Numbered from the stretch's first letter, positions 1 to 7,599 are shown. The stretch is DNA of 64,000 nucleotides from Nonomuraea muscovyensis (GCF_014207745.1 NZ_JACHJB010000002.1:2046001-2110000), one strand, 5' to 3'. A program made the numbers and translations. Notes: generated by a model not told the origin, from the letters alone.

Positions 1-794
1 AGTTCGTGCCGCCGCCGCTGCGGGAGGACGGAGGCGAGGTGCGGGCGGCGCTGCGCGGCGAGCTGCCCGAGCTGGTCCGGCTGGAGGACCTGCGCGGCGA
101 CCTGCACACGCACACCGACCTCACCGACGGCATCGCGTCGCTGGAGGACATGGTGGCGGCGGCCCACGCCCGCGGCTACTCCTACTACGCGGTCACCGAT
201 CATGCCCCCGACCTGACCATGCAGCGCATGACCCTCGACAAGGCGCTGGAGCAGCGCGATCGGCTCGCCAAGCTGCAGCAGGGCTACCCGGGCATGCGCC
301 TGCTGCACGGCACGGAGCTCAACATCGCGCCCGACGGCTCGGTCGACTGGCCGGCCGAGGTCCTGCGAGGGTTCGACGTGTGCGTCGCCTCGGTCCACTC
401 GCACTTCGGCATGTCCCGCGACGAGATGACCCGCCGGTTCATCACGGCCTGCGACAACCCCTACGTCGACGTCATCGGCCACCCCACCACCCGCAAGATC
501 GGCAAGCGGGAGCCGGTGGACGCCGACTGGGACGCCGTCTTCCGCGCCGCCGCGCGCACCGGCACGGTCATGGAGATCGACTCCTACCCCGACCGCTCCG
601 ACCTGCCCGCCGACCTGGTGCGGCTGGCCAAGCACCACGGGGTCAAGTTCTCGATCGACAGCGACTCCCATGCCATCCCCCACCTGGCCCACCAGCGCTA
701 CGGCGTCGGCATCGCCCAGCGGGCCTGGCTGACCACCGACGACGTCGTCAACACCTGGCCGCTGGAGCGCCTGCAGGCGTTCCTCCGCCCCTGA
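1..794 (+). CDS. polX: C-terminal PHP domain of family X DNA polymerase (5' end outside window)
   Basis: The reading frame is already open at base 3, so the gene starts upstream of the window. What is visible is a complete PHP (polymerase and histidinol phosphatase) domain: metal-binding motifs DLHTHTDLTDG, TDHAPD, HSHFGM, GHPTTR and DSDSH occur in the expected order. The stretch just before the domain (PPPLREDGGEV) matches the linker that joins the polymerase beta-like catalytic part to the PHP part in bacterial PolX. PolX proteins fill short gaps in base-excision repair, and the PHP domain carries the metal-dependent 3'-5' exonuclease/phosphodiesterase activity. The polymerase half cannot be checked here; a stand-alone PHP hydrolase is the alternative. 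Confidence 0.78.
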   Translation, partial: FVPPPLREDGGEVRAALRGELPELVRLEDLRGDLHTHTDLTDGIASLEDMVAAAHARGYSYYAVTDHAPDLTMQRMTLDKALEQRDRLAKLQQGYPGMRLLHGTELNIAPDGSVDWPAEVLRGFDVCVASVHSHFGMSRDEMTRRFITACDNPYVDVIGHPTTRKIGKREPVDADWDAVFRAAARTGTVMEIDSYPDRSDLPADLVRLAKHHGVKFSIDSDSHAIPHLAHQRYGVGIAQRAWLTTDDVVNTWPLERLQAFLRP

Positions 795-810
795 CCCGGC
801 GCCGCAGGAG

Positions 811-836
811 CCCTCACCCGCCTCCGCGGGTGAGGG
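811..836 (+). terminator. Hairpin terminator after polX
   Basis: Perfect 11-bp inverted repeat (CCCTCACCCGC at 811-821, GCGGGTGAGGG at 826-836) with a 4-base loop, 17 bp after the polX stop codon. There is no T-tract, as is usual for high-GC actinomycete hairpins. It separates polX from the convergent L11-like gene. Confidence 0.6.
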
Positions 837-938
837 CCGCCGGCTCGCTTCACCGGCGGTCGCGCGCGACGTGGCCACCCGCAGGTGTGCCGTCCGAGCA
901 CGGGAGACGGCTCGCGGCGCCGGACACAGGCGGGCCGC

Positions 939-1370
939 TCACTCGTCGGCGACGAGCACGCCCATCGACCGGGCCGTGCCCGCGACCTGCCGCATCGCCG
1001 CCTCCACGTCACCGGTGTTGAGGTCGGGCAGCTTGCGCTCGGCGATCTCACGCAACTGCTCCCGTGACAGCTTCGCCACGCTCTCCGTCCCCGGCCGGGC
1101 CGCGCCGCGCACCAGCCCGAGGCTCTTGCGGATGAGGTATGCCGTGGGCGGCGTCTTGAGGCGCAGCGCGTACGTGCGGTCCTCGAAGACGGTCACCACG
1201 ACGGGCACGATGTCGCCGCGCTGGGCGGCCGTGGCCGCGTCGTAGTCGAGCTTGAGCTGCCGCGTGTTGATGCCGGCCGGGCCCAGCATCTTGCCGATGT
1301 CGGTCATCGCCGCGTTGCCGCCCTCCAGTTCCAGGGTGACCTCGCGGGCGATCTTCTTCTGGTTCGTCAT
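939..1370 (-). CDS. Divergent ribosomal protein L11 paralog
   Basis: This 143-residue protein has the length and full architecture of ribosomal protein L11. The C-terminal rRNA-binding half is well conserved (LKTPPTAYLIRKSLGL, then LREIAERKLPDLN and GTARSMGVLV). The N-terminal half is altered: the proline-rich segment of canonical L11 (PSPPVGPALG in E. coli) reads AAMTDIGKMLG, so every proline of that segment is gone. The flanking GINTRQ and DIVPVVVTVFEDRT still align. It is not in a ribosomal operon: neighbours are polX (convergent) and a hypothetical gene, whereas the normal rplK sits with rplA and nusG. By inference it is a duplicated L11 that could replace L11 under some condition, or give insensitivity to thiostrepton-like drugs, which contact that proline segment. 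The family call is secure; the role is not. Confidence 0.88.
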   Translation of the reverse strand: MTNQKKIAREVTLELEGGNAAMTDIGKMLGPAGINTRQLKLDYDAATAAQRGDIVPVVVTVFEDRTYALRLKTPPTAYLIRKSLGLVRGAARPGTESVAKLSREQLREIAERKLPDLNTGDVEAAMRQVAGTARSMGVLVADE

Positions 1371-1459
1371 GCGGCGGACGCTAGAACCTCACGCCACGGC
1401 AGGGTCAAACTGCTTTTTCCCGCGGCATCGATGCCGGGCTGGCCAGGCGAGCCACCGCT

Positions 1460-1810
1460 GTGAGTGTGGTCGATCTCCGCCGTCTCGTGACTGTCTCTGC
1501 CGGCCGGGATGTGGCGGCAGCCGGCCACCAGTGGGACTTCCCCGTCACCGTGACCTTCACCTGCACCGTCGTCGACCCCGCCGCGGTCGTACACGCGCGT
1601 CACACCGACGCCGTCCGCGATGTTCACCGCTTCCTCGCTCAAGACCTCGGAGCCCTGCCGGATGGCGTCTATGCTCCCGGCGAGGAGCAGGGACTCCGTC
1701 AGGCTGTCACCACGTGGCTCGAAGCGCGGGCAACCGACTACTGGATCGCCGGGATGGACGTGATCTTCGCCGGCGTGGACGTGGGACCCGCATACATGCA
1801 GGAGGCCTGA
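1460..1810 (+). CDS. Hypothetical protein (116 aa)
   Basis: GTG-start frame with actinomycete-like codon use and sensible composition. It starts divergently 90 bp from the L11-like gene. The segment DFPVTVTFTCTVVDPAAVV followed by a helical HARHTDAVRDVHRFLAQD resembles the start of SPFH/band-7-like modules, but no diagnostic motif is complete. The product is short and soluble, with no signal peptide or membrane segment. It may be a fragment of a longer protein. Function unknown. Confidence 0.45.
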   Translation: MSVVDLRRLVTVSAGRDVAAAGHQWDFPVTVTFTCTVVDPAAVVHARHTDAVRDVHRFLAQDLGALPDGVYAPGEEQGLRQAVTTWLEARATDYWIAGMDVIFAGVDVGPAYMQEA

Positions 1811-1903
1811 CCTTCGTGGGTCGGCGCGCTGCCGGCACTCCGGCTCGCGACAAGAGCGCGGGGTGTCCGGGCGAGCTGTTCCGGGCTGCATGCCGGCGTG
1901 TGG

Positions 1904-1966
1904 GATAATCATGAGTACGGAGCCCTCTCGGCCCTGGCGCGGTCAGCCCAGGCGAGAGGGTTTTTT
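1904..1966 (+). terminator. Intrinsic terminator with T6 tract, preceded by a GATAAT -10-like box
   Basis: CCCTCTCG at 1923-1930 pairs with CGAGAGGG at 1953-1960, an inner CCTGG/CCAGG extends the stem, and TTTTTT follows at 1961-1966. A GATAAT hexamer at 1904-1909 lies just before it, so transcription from there would end after about 45 nt. The element may simply terminate the upstream gene, act as an attenuator for the F420 oxidoreductase gene at 2028, or mark a very short RNA. Confidence 0.6.
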
Positions 1967-2027
1967 CATGCCCGCACCGCGACTGACGCGTCCTGCGCCG
2001 GCGATCCTCACCATCAAGGAGTGCTCG

Positions 2028-2891
2028 ATGAAGCTCGGTTTGACCTGCCCTCGTTACACCTGGCCCGGCGGTGACGCCGCCATCGCCGAGCGGTTCGCCA
2101 CCGTCGCCCGAGGCGCCGACGAGGCGGGGCTGCACAGCTTGTGGGTGATGGACCACCTCTTCCAGATCCCCAATTTCGGCTCCGTGACCGATCCGATGCT
2201 GGAGGCGTACGGCGCGCTGTCGTACGCCGCCGCCCTCACCCGGCGCGTCACCCTGGGCGCCCTGGTGACCTGTGCCGTCCATCGCGAACCCGGCCTGCTG
2301 GTGAAGCAGGTCAGCACCCTCGACGCGCTCTCCGGCGGCCGAGCCGTGCTCGGCATCGGAGCCGGATGGTTCGAGGAGGAATCGCGGGGGCTCGGCCTGC
2401 GCTTCCCGTCGCCGGCGGAGCGGTTCGAGCGGCTGGAGGAGACCCTCCAGATCGCCCGGCAGATGTGGAGCGACGAGGACAAGCCGTACGAGGGCCGGCA
2501 CTACCGGCTGGAACGGACCCTCAACGCGCCGCAGGCGCTCCCGCCGATCCTGATCGGCGGGAGCGGGGAGACGAAGACGCTCCGGCTCGTCGCCGAGTAC
2601 GCCGACGCCTGCAACTTCCTGAACGGCGCCGACGTGCGGCACAAGCTCAGCGTGCTACGCGCGCACTGCGAACGGCTCGGACGGCCGTACGAGGCGATAG
2701 AGAAGACTCTCCACATGCGCATCCCGGCCGGTCAGAGCGTCGAGGAGAGCGTCCGGCGCTGCGCCGAACTGGCCGCCCAGGGTATCGACCACGTCATCGT
2801 CGCAGTTCCCGACGCCGCGGCCGAGTCCGCGCTGGAGCATCTCGCGACCCTGGCTGACCGGGTCGCCCCCATCACCCCGGCCGGCCGCTGA
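2028..2891 (+). CDS. LLM class F420-dependent oxidoreductase
   Basis: This 287-residue luciferase-like monooxygenase-fold protein begins MKLGL and has the family features WVMDHLFQIP, a conserved beta strand VTLGALVTC, LVKQVSTLDALSGGR and GIGAGWFEEE, then PPILIGGSG, the typical glycine-rich turn near the cofactor phosphate. Subfamily members in actinomycetes use reduced coenzyme F420 to reduce or oxidise small substrates in the cytoplasm. The ATG at 2028 was chosen because AAGGAG lies 7 bp upstream; upstream in-frame starts run through the terminator at 1923-1966. It is monocistronic. The substrate cannot be told from sequence. Confidence 0.85.
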   Translation: MKLGLTCPRYTWPGGDAAIAERFATVARGADEAGLHSLWVMDHLFQIPNFGSVTDPMLEAYGALSYAAALTRRVTLGALVTCAVHREPGLLVKQVSTLDALSGGRAVLGIGAGWFEEESRGLGLRFPSPAERFERLEETLQIARQMWSDEDKPYEGRHYRLERTLNAPQALPPILIGGSGETKTLRLVAEYADACNFLNGADVRHKLSVLRAHCERLGRPYEAIEKTLHMRIPAGQSVEESVRRCAELAAQGIDHVIVAVPDAAAESALEHLATLADRVAPITPAGR

Positions 2892-2940
2892 CCGAGGACG
2901 TGGGCGAGGAGTAACCGGAGCGGCCTGGCACCACTCCGGG

Positions 2941-3010
2941 CCAAGCGCTTCCGCGCCAAGCGGGTCCGCGCCGAAAGGGGGTCCGTGCTGAGCGAGTCCG
3001 TGCCGAACGG
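2941..3010. repeat. Degenerate 15-17 bp tandem repeats
   Basis: Between the oxidoreductase stop and the phospholipase gene, four imperfect units follow each other: CCAAGCGCTTCCGCG (2941-2955), CCAAGCGGGTCCGCG (2956-2970), a 17-bp variant (2971-2987) and CTGAGCGAGTCCGTG (2988-3002), then half a unit. The remainder of the 295-bp gap (2892-3186) shows no gene. Confidence 0.5.
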
Positions 3011-3186
3011 CCCCGACCCCGCCGGTTCGGGCCCGCCACTTCCGGCCTGCCAGTGTGGCCGCGCTCGCCCTGCGGGTCGGGCGCGAGGACGATGACGCGT
3101 GGGCGCATCGGTCGCACCAGGCCCGCGAGCGCTCTCGAGCGGGTATGGCCGGCGCCTGAGCGGCCGAGCCGGCTGCGGTGGTGGCG

Positions 3187-3687
3187 TTACTTCCCCTTCC
3201 ACCGGACAGCCGCGTAGAACTGCGCCGCCGCAGCCCTGCAGCTTGGCTTCAGGTGTGCCTTCATGCCGCCACACGTCCTGAGCATGTCCTGGAGGAGCGC
3301 CTGGTCGACGCCCTTGCGGTAAGTGTCGTTCCACCTCTTGGTGCTGACCAGGTCCTTGAGGTTGCGGTAGCCGAAGTCGTGCCGCATGCACGGAATCGCG
3401 AAGATCTTCGCCCAGGATTCGACGCTCGGTATTTTCCCGGCGTCCTTCACTGAGCAACCGTCGCTGTTCCAGCTGAAGTTGTACTGCTTGACGGAGTCCT
3501 TGTTCCTGTTCGCTCGGAATTTTGCCCACGCCCAGAAGCTGTCCTCCGTCGGCAACGTGAGCTGGACTGCCACGGCCAGCTTCTTCGCCTTACTCGGCTC
3601 CGCGTTCGCCACTGCCGGAGCACTGATCAGAGTTAGCACCGCCGCGGTGCCCACGAGCCCGCTCGCGATGACCCTCGTCCTTTTCAC
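3187..3687 (-). CDS. Secreted prokaryotic phospholipase A2
   Basis: 166-residue precursor. An N-terminal signal peptide (basic KRTR, hydrophobic core, AVANA cleavage motif near residue 29) precedes a mature domain of about 137 residues. The signature CMRHDFGYRN holds the catalytic His-Asp of the bacterial PLA2 fold, and NSDGCSVKD lies in the calcium-binding region. Four cysteines (DGCS, PCMR, RTCG, PSCR) fit the two disulfides of the Streptomyces violaceoruber enzyme. It should release fatty acids from the sn-2 position of phospholipids outside the cell. The GTG at 3687 was chosen because AAAGGGA lies 6 bp upstream and the signal peptide starts there; the frame continues further upstream without a signal-like start. 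Confidence 0.88.
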   Translation of the reverse strand: MKRTRVIASGLVGTAAVLTLISAPAVANAEPSKAKKLAVAVQLTLPTEDSFWAWAKFRANRNKDSVKQYNFSWNSDGCSVKDAGKIPSVESWAKIFAIPCMRHDFGYRNLKDLVSTKRWNDTYRKGVDQALLQDMLRTCGGMKAHLKPSCRAAAAQFYAAVRWKGK

Positions 3688-3901
3688 AGCCGTCCCTTTC
3701 TCTGGGTGGAATCGGCCATCAGATTGGCGGCACGTGACGGGGCAGGACAACTGATCATGGGCCCGACGGCGCGCGAACATACTGCCGACATACCGGGAGG
3801 GAGAGGGGCAGCGGGCAACCTTCCAGAGGCCGAAATTTCGTGACTCTGGGGACAACGTCTGGAGTCGCCGGTCAAGTCGTAACGGAAGGCACGAGCCATG
3901 A

Positions 3902-4150
3902 CCGCACCTGGCGGCCGCCACGCTGTCCGGGATGGCCACCGCCGCCCAGACCGCCATCAACCCGATGCGCGACGACGGCGAGGCCGCCGACGTCAGCCAG
4001 GCGCCGGTCAGGGCAGCGGCCGCGCTGCAGGAGGCCGCCAAGGAGACCCACAGCCTGCGCGCGATGGGCGAGCTGACGACCATGACCGACTGGCAGCGCC
4101 CGGTCGCCCCTGATCGTGCCTGGGGCGGCAGGGCCGGCACCACCGCGCCG
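3902..4150 (+). pseudogene. Coding-like remnant of unknown origin
   Basis: The 604 bp between the phospholipase start and the DUF6463 stop hold no intact gene. One frame (open after a TGA at 3899-3901) reads like the inside of a real protein: alanine-rich helices, balanced charges and strong third-position G/C (TLSGMATAAQTAINPMRDDG, later AALQEAAKETHSLRAMGELT). After about 4150 the composition becomes arginine-rich and non-coding-like. ATG 3932 has no ribosome binding site. I do not recognise the family; it looks like an internal piece of a decayed gene. Confidence 0.35.
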
Positions 4151-4291
4151 GTCAGATGCCGTCCGCGACGGTTCCGAGATACGCCAGAAATCCGCCACAG
4201 CGATCCGGAAGAGGTCGTCGGTGCTGCTCAGGGGTAGTGCCGGGGGGTTGTGGCGGTCTGGCGTCAGCTCGGGTCGTCCGTGAGGGGCTGG

Positions 4292-4723
4292 TCACAACGC
4301 GGTCTCCTGCGGGGTTCGCGTTGTGCGGGCGTGGGGCGCGGGGTTGCCGTGGCGGGCGGTACGGCGGGCTCCGACCAGCAGCAGAATGTTCGCGAGCAGG
4401 AGGATCGGCCAAGGCGTGGCCACGAGGACCACGGCGCCGACCACGGTCCAGACCCCCAGCGTCCAGGCGACGAACGGCGGTGGCGTGATGCGGCGGCGGT
4501 CCAGCCACAGCACGATCAGGCCGACCACGACGAGGGGCACGCCGAAGCTGGCCACACTCAGCCAGTACGCGCTGTTCGCGGGGCTCATCGCGGCGAGGTC
4601 GTCCCCCCACAGTCCTCCGCTGAACCACGTCCCGGCGTGGCTCGCGGCCTTCTCCACCGTCAGCGCACCAACCGTGTGCGCGGCTCCGAACAGCGTGATG
4701 AGCCAACCAGCCCACTTGATCAT
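4292..4723 (-). CDS. DUF6463 family membrane protein
   Basis: 143-residue protein with four predicted membrane helices (about residues 5-22, 52-74, 85-104 and 107-124). The start MIKWAGWLITLFGAAHTV is characteristic of DUF6463 proteins. Its ATG (4723-4721) overlaps the TGA of the upstream gene as ATGA, so it is the last member of a three-gene operon. The role of the family is unknown. Expression is likely controlled by the divergent TetR gene at 5624. Confidence 0.75.
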   Translation of the reverse strand: MIKWAGWLITLFGAAHTVGALTVEKAASHAGTWFSGGLWGDDLAAMSPANSAYWLSVASFGVPLVVVGLIVLWLDRRRITPPPFVAWTLGVWTVVGAVVLVATPWPILLLANILLLVGARRTARHGNPAPHARTTRTPQETAL

Positions 4724-5364
4724 TTGAACTCTCCATTCTCTTCGCGGAACCGCGTGGCTCCGTCGAGGTTGTCGGCGTGACCGTGGTCCCGCCACGCGCG
4801 TTCCCATTGCCGGGTCATCGCCGGGTAGACGACCAGGTACCGGAACGGGCTGATCGCGGCCATGTACAGCCGTCCGAACAGGCCGTTGGGTTTGACCAGG
4901 GCCGCCATCCGCAGCTCGTGGTCGCCGTTGTCGGTGGGGACCCACCCGAGGTGGCAGACGGTGTGAACGGTCTCGTTCGCCAGTTCCATGGCGAACTCGT
5001 CGCCGAGCTCGTAGAGGTTGGTGAACGGGATGCCGTCGAAGTCCGGGCTGAGCGGCTCCAGACGCAGGTCGGGCGGCAGGCGCTCGCGCAGTGACCGCAC
5101 CCGCCCGCCGACGCCCTGCCGGGGATCATCCCAGCCGAACAGGGCACCCAGCTTCCAGCGCACGGCGAACAGGAGCCGCGTCGGCAAGGACTGCCCGGCG
5201 GGTCCGGCGGTCGCTCGCAGCGCGGCGAGCATGGCGGGGAAGTCGTCCGGTCCGGCGCCGGGTGTGCGGAACGCCCACACGTCCTCCACCCGGAAGTCGG
5301 GCGTGATCTCGTGGATTCGCCACGGGCGGCTGGTGTGCTCGGTGCCGGGAAGTCTCCTGGTCAT
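4720..5364 (-). CDS. DUF2867 domain-containing protein
   Basis: 214-residue soluble protein. The middle part (RLLFAVRWKLGALFGWD, then FTNLYELGDEFAMELANET) and the end (GRLYMAAISPFRYLVVYPAM) match the DUF2867 family, often paired with NAD-epimerase or small membrane proteins; biochemical role unknown. ATG 5364 was chosen for the GGGGAGG six bases upstream. A GTG at 5382 is an alternative: it overlaps the stop of the preceding 47-residue gene as GTGA, typical of translational coupling. The C-terminus overlaps the DUF6463 gene by 4 bp. Confidence 0.75.
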   Translation of the reverse strand: MTRRLPGTEHTSRPWRIHEITPDFRVEDVWAFRTPGAGPDDFPAMLAALRATAGPAGQSLPTRLLFAVRWKLGALFGWDDPRQGVGGRVRSLRERLPPDLRLEPLSPDFDGIPFTNLYELGDEFAMELANETVHTVCHLGWVPTDNGDHELRMAALVKPNGLFGRLYMAAISPFRYLVVYPAMTRQWERAWRDHGHADNLDGATRFREENGEFK

Positions 5365-5378
5365 GGTCGGCCTCCCCG

Positions 5379-5522
5379 TCACCGCGACGGGAAGCGGTGG
5401 GTCTGGCGGGGCTTGACCTCCCGCTCGTTGCAGCCGTCGGGCACCGCGCCCAGCTCGCGGCCGGCGAACTCCTCGGCGTGCTCGGGAGCCGGGTTTGGGA
5501 AGGCGACGAAACCGAATGACAC
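5379..5522 (-). CDS. Small protein (47 aa), first gene of the TetR-controlled operon
   Basis: A GTG-start frame beginning MSFGFVAFPNPAP and ending QTHRFPSR. GAGGGGA lies about 9 bases before the start, the stop TGA overlaps a possible GTG start of the DUF2867 gene, and the start lies directly downstream of the two operators. These three facts, rather than homology, support it as a real gene. It has no membrane segment. It could be a truncated N-terminus of a larger protein or a coupling peptide. Confidence 0.5.
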   Translation of the reverse strand: MSFGFVAFPNPAPEHAEEFAGRELGAVPDGCNEREVKPRQTHRFPSR

Positions 5523-5543
5523 GACTACTGTCCCCTCTGTTGT

Positions 5544-5559
5544 TATACGGTGACGTATA
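5544..5559. promoter_or_regulatory. TetR-type operator 1
   Basis: Perfect inverted repeat TATACG-GTGA-CGTATA in the gap between the small gene (minus strand) and the TetR gene (plus strand). A minus-strand TATAAC (5542-5547) overlaps it, so occupancy would block the operon promoter. It shares the TATACGG half-site with operator 2. Confidence 0.65.
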
Positions 5560-5577
5560 GATTGAGGCTAGACCGGT

Positions 5578-5593
5578 TATACGGCTCCGTACA
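5578..5593. promoter_or_regulatory. TetR-type operator 2
   Basis: Near-perfect inverted repeat TATACGG-CT-CCGTACA (6 of 7 positions symmetric), centred 34 bp from operator 1 and 31 bp before the TetR start. The placement suggests autoregulation by the TetR protein. Confidence 0.62.
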
Positions 5594-5623
5594 ACGGATG
5601 GAAAGGGTGAGGTGGGTCATACG

Positions 5624-6199
5624 ATGGGCGCGTTGCGCACACCGCGCGAAACCTGGGTCGAGGAGGGGCTGCGGGCACTGGCCGAGGGTGGTGTGGACGC
5701 GGTGCGCGTCGAATCCCTGGCCAAGGCGCTCGGCGTGACCAAGGGCGGCTTCTACGGCTACTTCGCCGACCGCGACGCGCTGCTGACGGAGATGCTGGAC
5801 ACCTGGGAGCGCGAGAGCGTCGACGACGTCCTCGACCGGGTCGAGCGGGAGGGCGGCGACGTGCTGGACAAGGTCCGGCTGGCCGGGCAGCTCACCTTCG
5901 CCGGCGACCGCCTGCTCCCCATCGACCTGGCCATCCGCGACTGGGCCCGCCGCGACCAGGCCGTCGCCGAGCGCCTACGCCGCGTGGACAACCGGCGCAT
6001 GCAGCTGCTGCGCGACGCGATCAGCACGTTCTGCCCCGACCCCGACGAGGTCGAGGCCCGCAGCCTGCTTGCCTTCGGCGCGGCCATCGGCAGCCACTTG
6101 ATCGCCGCCGACCACCCCGGCCGCACCCGCGCCCAGGTCATCGCCCGCGCCGGCGACCTCATCCTCAACCGCCCACCCAGCAACCCGAGGTACCGATAG
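5624..6199 (+). CDS. TetR/AcrR family transcriptional regulator
   Basis: 191 residues. The N-terminal HTH is typical (VEEGLRALAEGGVDAVRVES, then LGVTKGGFYGYFADRDALL); the C-terminal ligand domain is not assignable. It is divergent from the operon at 5522-4292 and sits beside two matching palindromes, so it most likely represses that operon and itself. ATG 5624 is preferred with GAGGTGGG 7 bases upstream; GTG 5612 is an in-frame alternative that adds four residues. Confidence 0.85.
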   Translation: MGALRTPRETWVEEGLRALAEGGVDAVRVESLAKALGVTKGGFYGYFADRDALLTEMLDTWERESVDDVLDRVEREGGDVLDKVRLAGQLTFAGDRLLPIDLAIRDWARRDQAVAERLRRVDNRRMQLLRDAISTFCPDPDEVEARSLLAFGAAIGSHLIAADHPGRTRAQVIARAGDLILNRPPSNPRYR

Positions 6200-6310
6200 G
6201 CGCCTACCTGGCGCACATCCGCACCGATCGGCCGGGCGCGGCGCCGCGAAGGACACCAGCAGGAGGAACGGCCACATGCCCGCCGTGGCCGGTCGGCCGC
6301 CGCGCGGCGA

Positions 6311-6345
6311 CGGCAGCCAGGATGGCGAGGAGGCGGAACATCGGC
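6311..6345. repeat. Copy of the 5' end of the 6345-7091 gene (partner at 7061-7095)
   Basis: About 35 bp just downstream of the membrane protein gene repeats the beginning of that gene with roughly 31 matches, exactly 750 bp away. On the minus strand it again encodes MFRLLAILAA (start at 6341) but then diverges into an arginine-rich sequence that runs into the TetR gene. It looks like the vestige of a tandem duplication. Confidence 0.55.
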
Positions 6346-7091
6346 TAGGACCGATCGAGCAGGCGAGTCCGGGAGGACAACGCCGACACCCCCGCGATCA
6401 GGTACGGCCAGTCGACCAGCTCCAGGGTGCTGGAGCAGTTGTGCGGCGCGTCGGACAGGAGCCAGGCGGCGGGCTCGAACAGTGCGGGCACCAGCAGCAC
6501 CAGGCCGCAGAGCGGCGCGGCCCGATACCCGGAGAGCACGGCGCCGATCGCGGCGGCCGAGACCCAGCAGTAGAGGCCGTGGGCGGTGTCGAGGTGGTAG
6601 AAGGCCAGCGCCCAGGTCCCCTTCGTGTCCGCGTAGCAGCCGACGTCGCTGGTGGGGGTGTTCCTGGCCAGGGTCTGGACGAGCGCGAGCAGCACGACCG
6701 CGCTCCAGATGACCGCCCGTGGCCATGGCACCCGCTGCTCCGGGCGGGTCCGCAGGAATGCGGCGACGGCGATCGCCTGGCAGGCCAGTATGGAGCCGAA
6801 CTGCGGGCCGAAGCCGCCGGTTCCGGAGGCGACGAGGGTCGACACGGTGAGCACCAGCACAACGGCCGCGGCGATCGCGCCGACCTTGGGAAGCCACCGC
6901 GGCCTCCAGAGCGCGAGGAACGCCAGCAGGACCGGCAGGTAGTCGGTGGCGTAGCCGTGGGCCACCCCGATCGCGAGCTCCAGCGGATCCGGCTGTGGCG
7001 GCTCGTGGCCGAACCAGCCGAAGCTGCGGAGCATCAGGACGGATAAGAAGGTCGGCGCGGTGGCCGCCAGGATGGCCAGGAGACGGAACAT
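6345..7091 (-). CDS. Multi-pass membrane protein of unknown function
   Basis: 248 residues with about seven hydrophobic helices spread over the whole length (for example ATDYLPVLLAFLALW, VGAIAAAVVLVLTVSTLV and AVIWSAVVLLALVQTLA). No catalytic or transport motif is recognisable. It ends close to the 3' end of the TetR gene (convergent), and its first ten codons are repeated just past its stop. Upstream lies a 508-bp gene-free stretch that must hold its promoter. Confidence 0.7.
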   Translation of the reverse strand: MFRLLAILAATAPTFLSVLMLRSFGWFGHEPPQPDPLELAIGVAHGYATDYLPVLLAFLALWRPRWLPKVGAIAAAVVLVLTVSTLVASGTGGFGPQFGSILACQAIAVAAFLRTRPEQRVPWPRAVIWSAVVLLALVQTLARNTPTSDVGCYADTKGTWALAFYHLDTAHGLYCWVSAAAIGAVLSGYRAAPLCGLVLLVPALFEPAAWLLSDAPHNCSSTLELVDWPYLIAGVSALSSRTRLLDRS

Positions 7092-7599
7092 CGGCAGCCT
7101 CTCGCGCGAAGTTGATCAGCGGCGAGCGTACCGAACCGCCACGACAAGATGATCTCGAAGCGCACGGTCTGGAAGTGCTCCGGGCCGGGAGGTAGACGGG
7201 TGGGTGCCGGCCGTCGAGCTCGATGCCGGCCAACCACGCCGGCTCCCGTGCGGGCAGGCCTCATCTACCAGTCCCGCCGCCCAGGCTCCAGGCGATCCGG
7301 CTGCACCCTGGGCCGGGCGGGTACGTACAGGTGGTGGGGGTTCGGATGGGTGGGAGTCGCCTGTCGTGGGCTGGACGCCGTGGTGTCAGTTGGGGCACCC
7401 CCGGCGGGGTGTTCGCTGGCGGGGAGATCAGTGCGGTTCCGGTGGACAGCCGGGCCGCGCTGCCGCCTGTTCGTGCGGAGAGTGGCGGAGATGGTCTGGC
7501 CCGGGGAGATCGAGACGGGCGGACCGGTCGTGGTGGGAGGTGGATCGGCGGGCACCGCTGTGATTACATGGATTTCAAGTAGGAAATAGAGGAGGATCC
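7092..7599. other. 508-bp intergenic region without a recognisable gene
   Basis: Several frames stay open here on both strands, but they are rich in Arg, Gly and Pro with no family resemblance, which is typical of chance frames at this GC. A 10-bp palindrome TCGAGCTCGA lies at 7214-7223. The last 40 bases are comparatively AT-rich and end in AGAGGAGG (7588-7595), the ribosome binding site of the molybdoenzyme gene. Otherwise nothing was seen. Confidence 0.5.

Noticed and set aside
7149..7589. Possible gene in the 7092-7599 gap
   Set aside because: Several overlapping frames on both strands are equally open, none with a ribosome binding site or homology-like segments.
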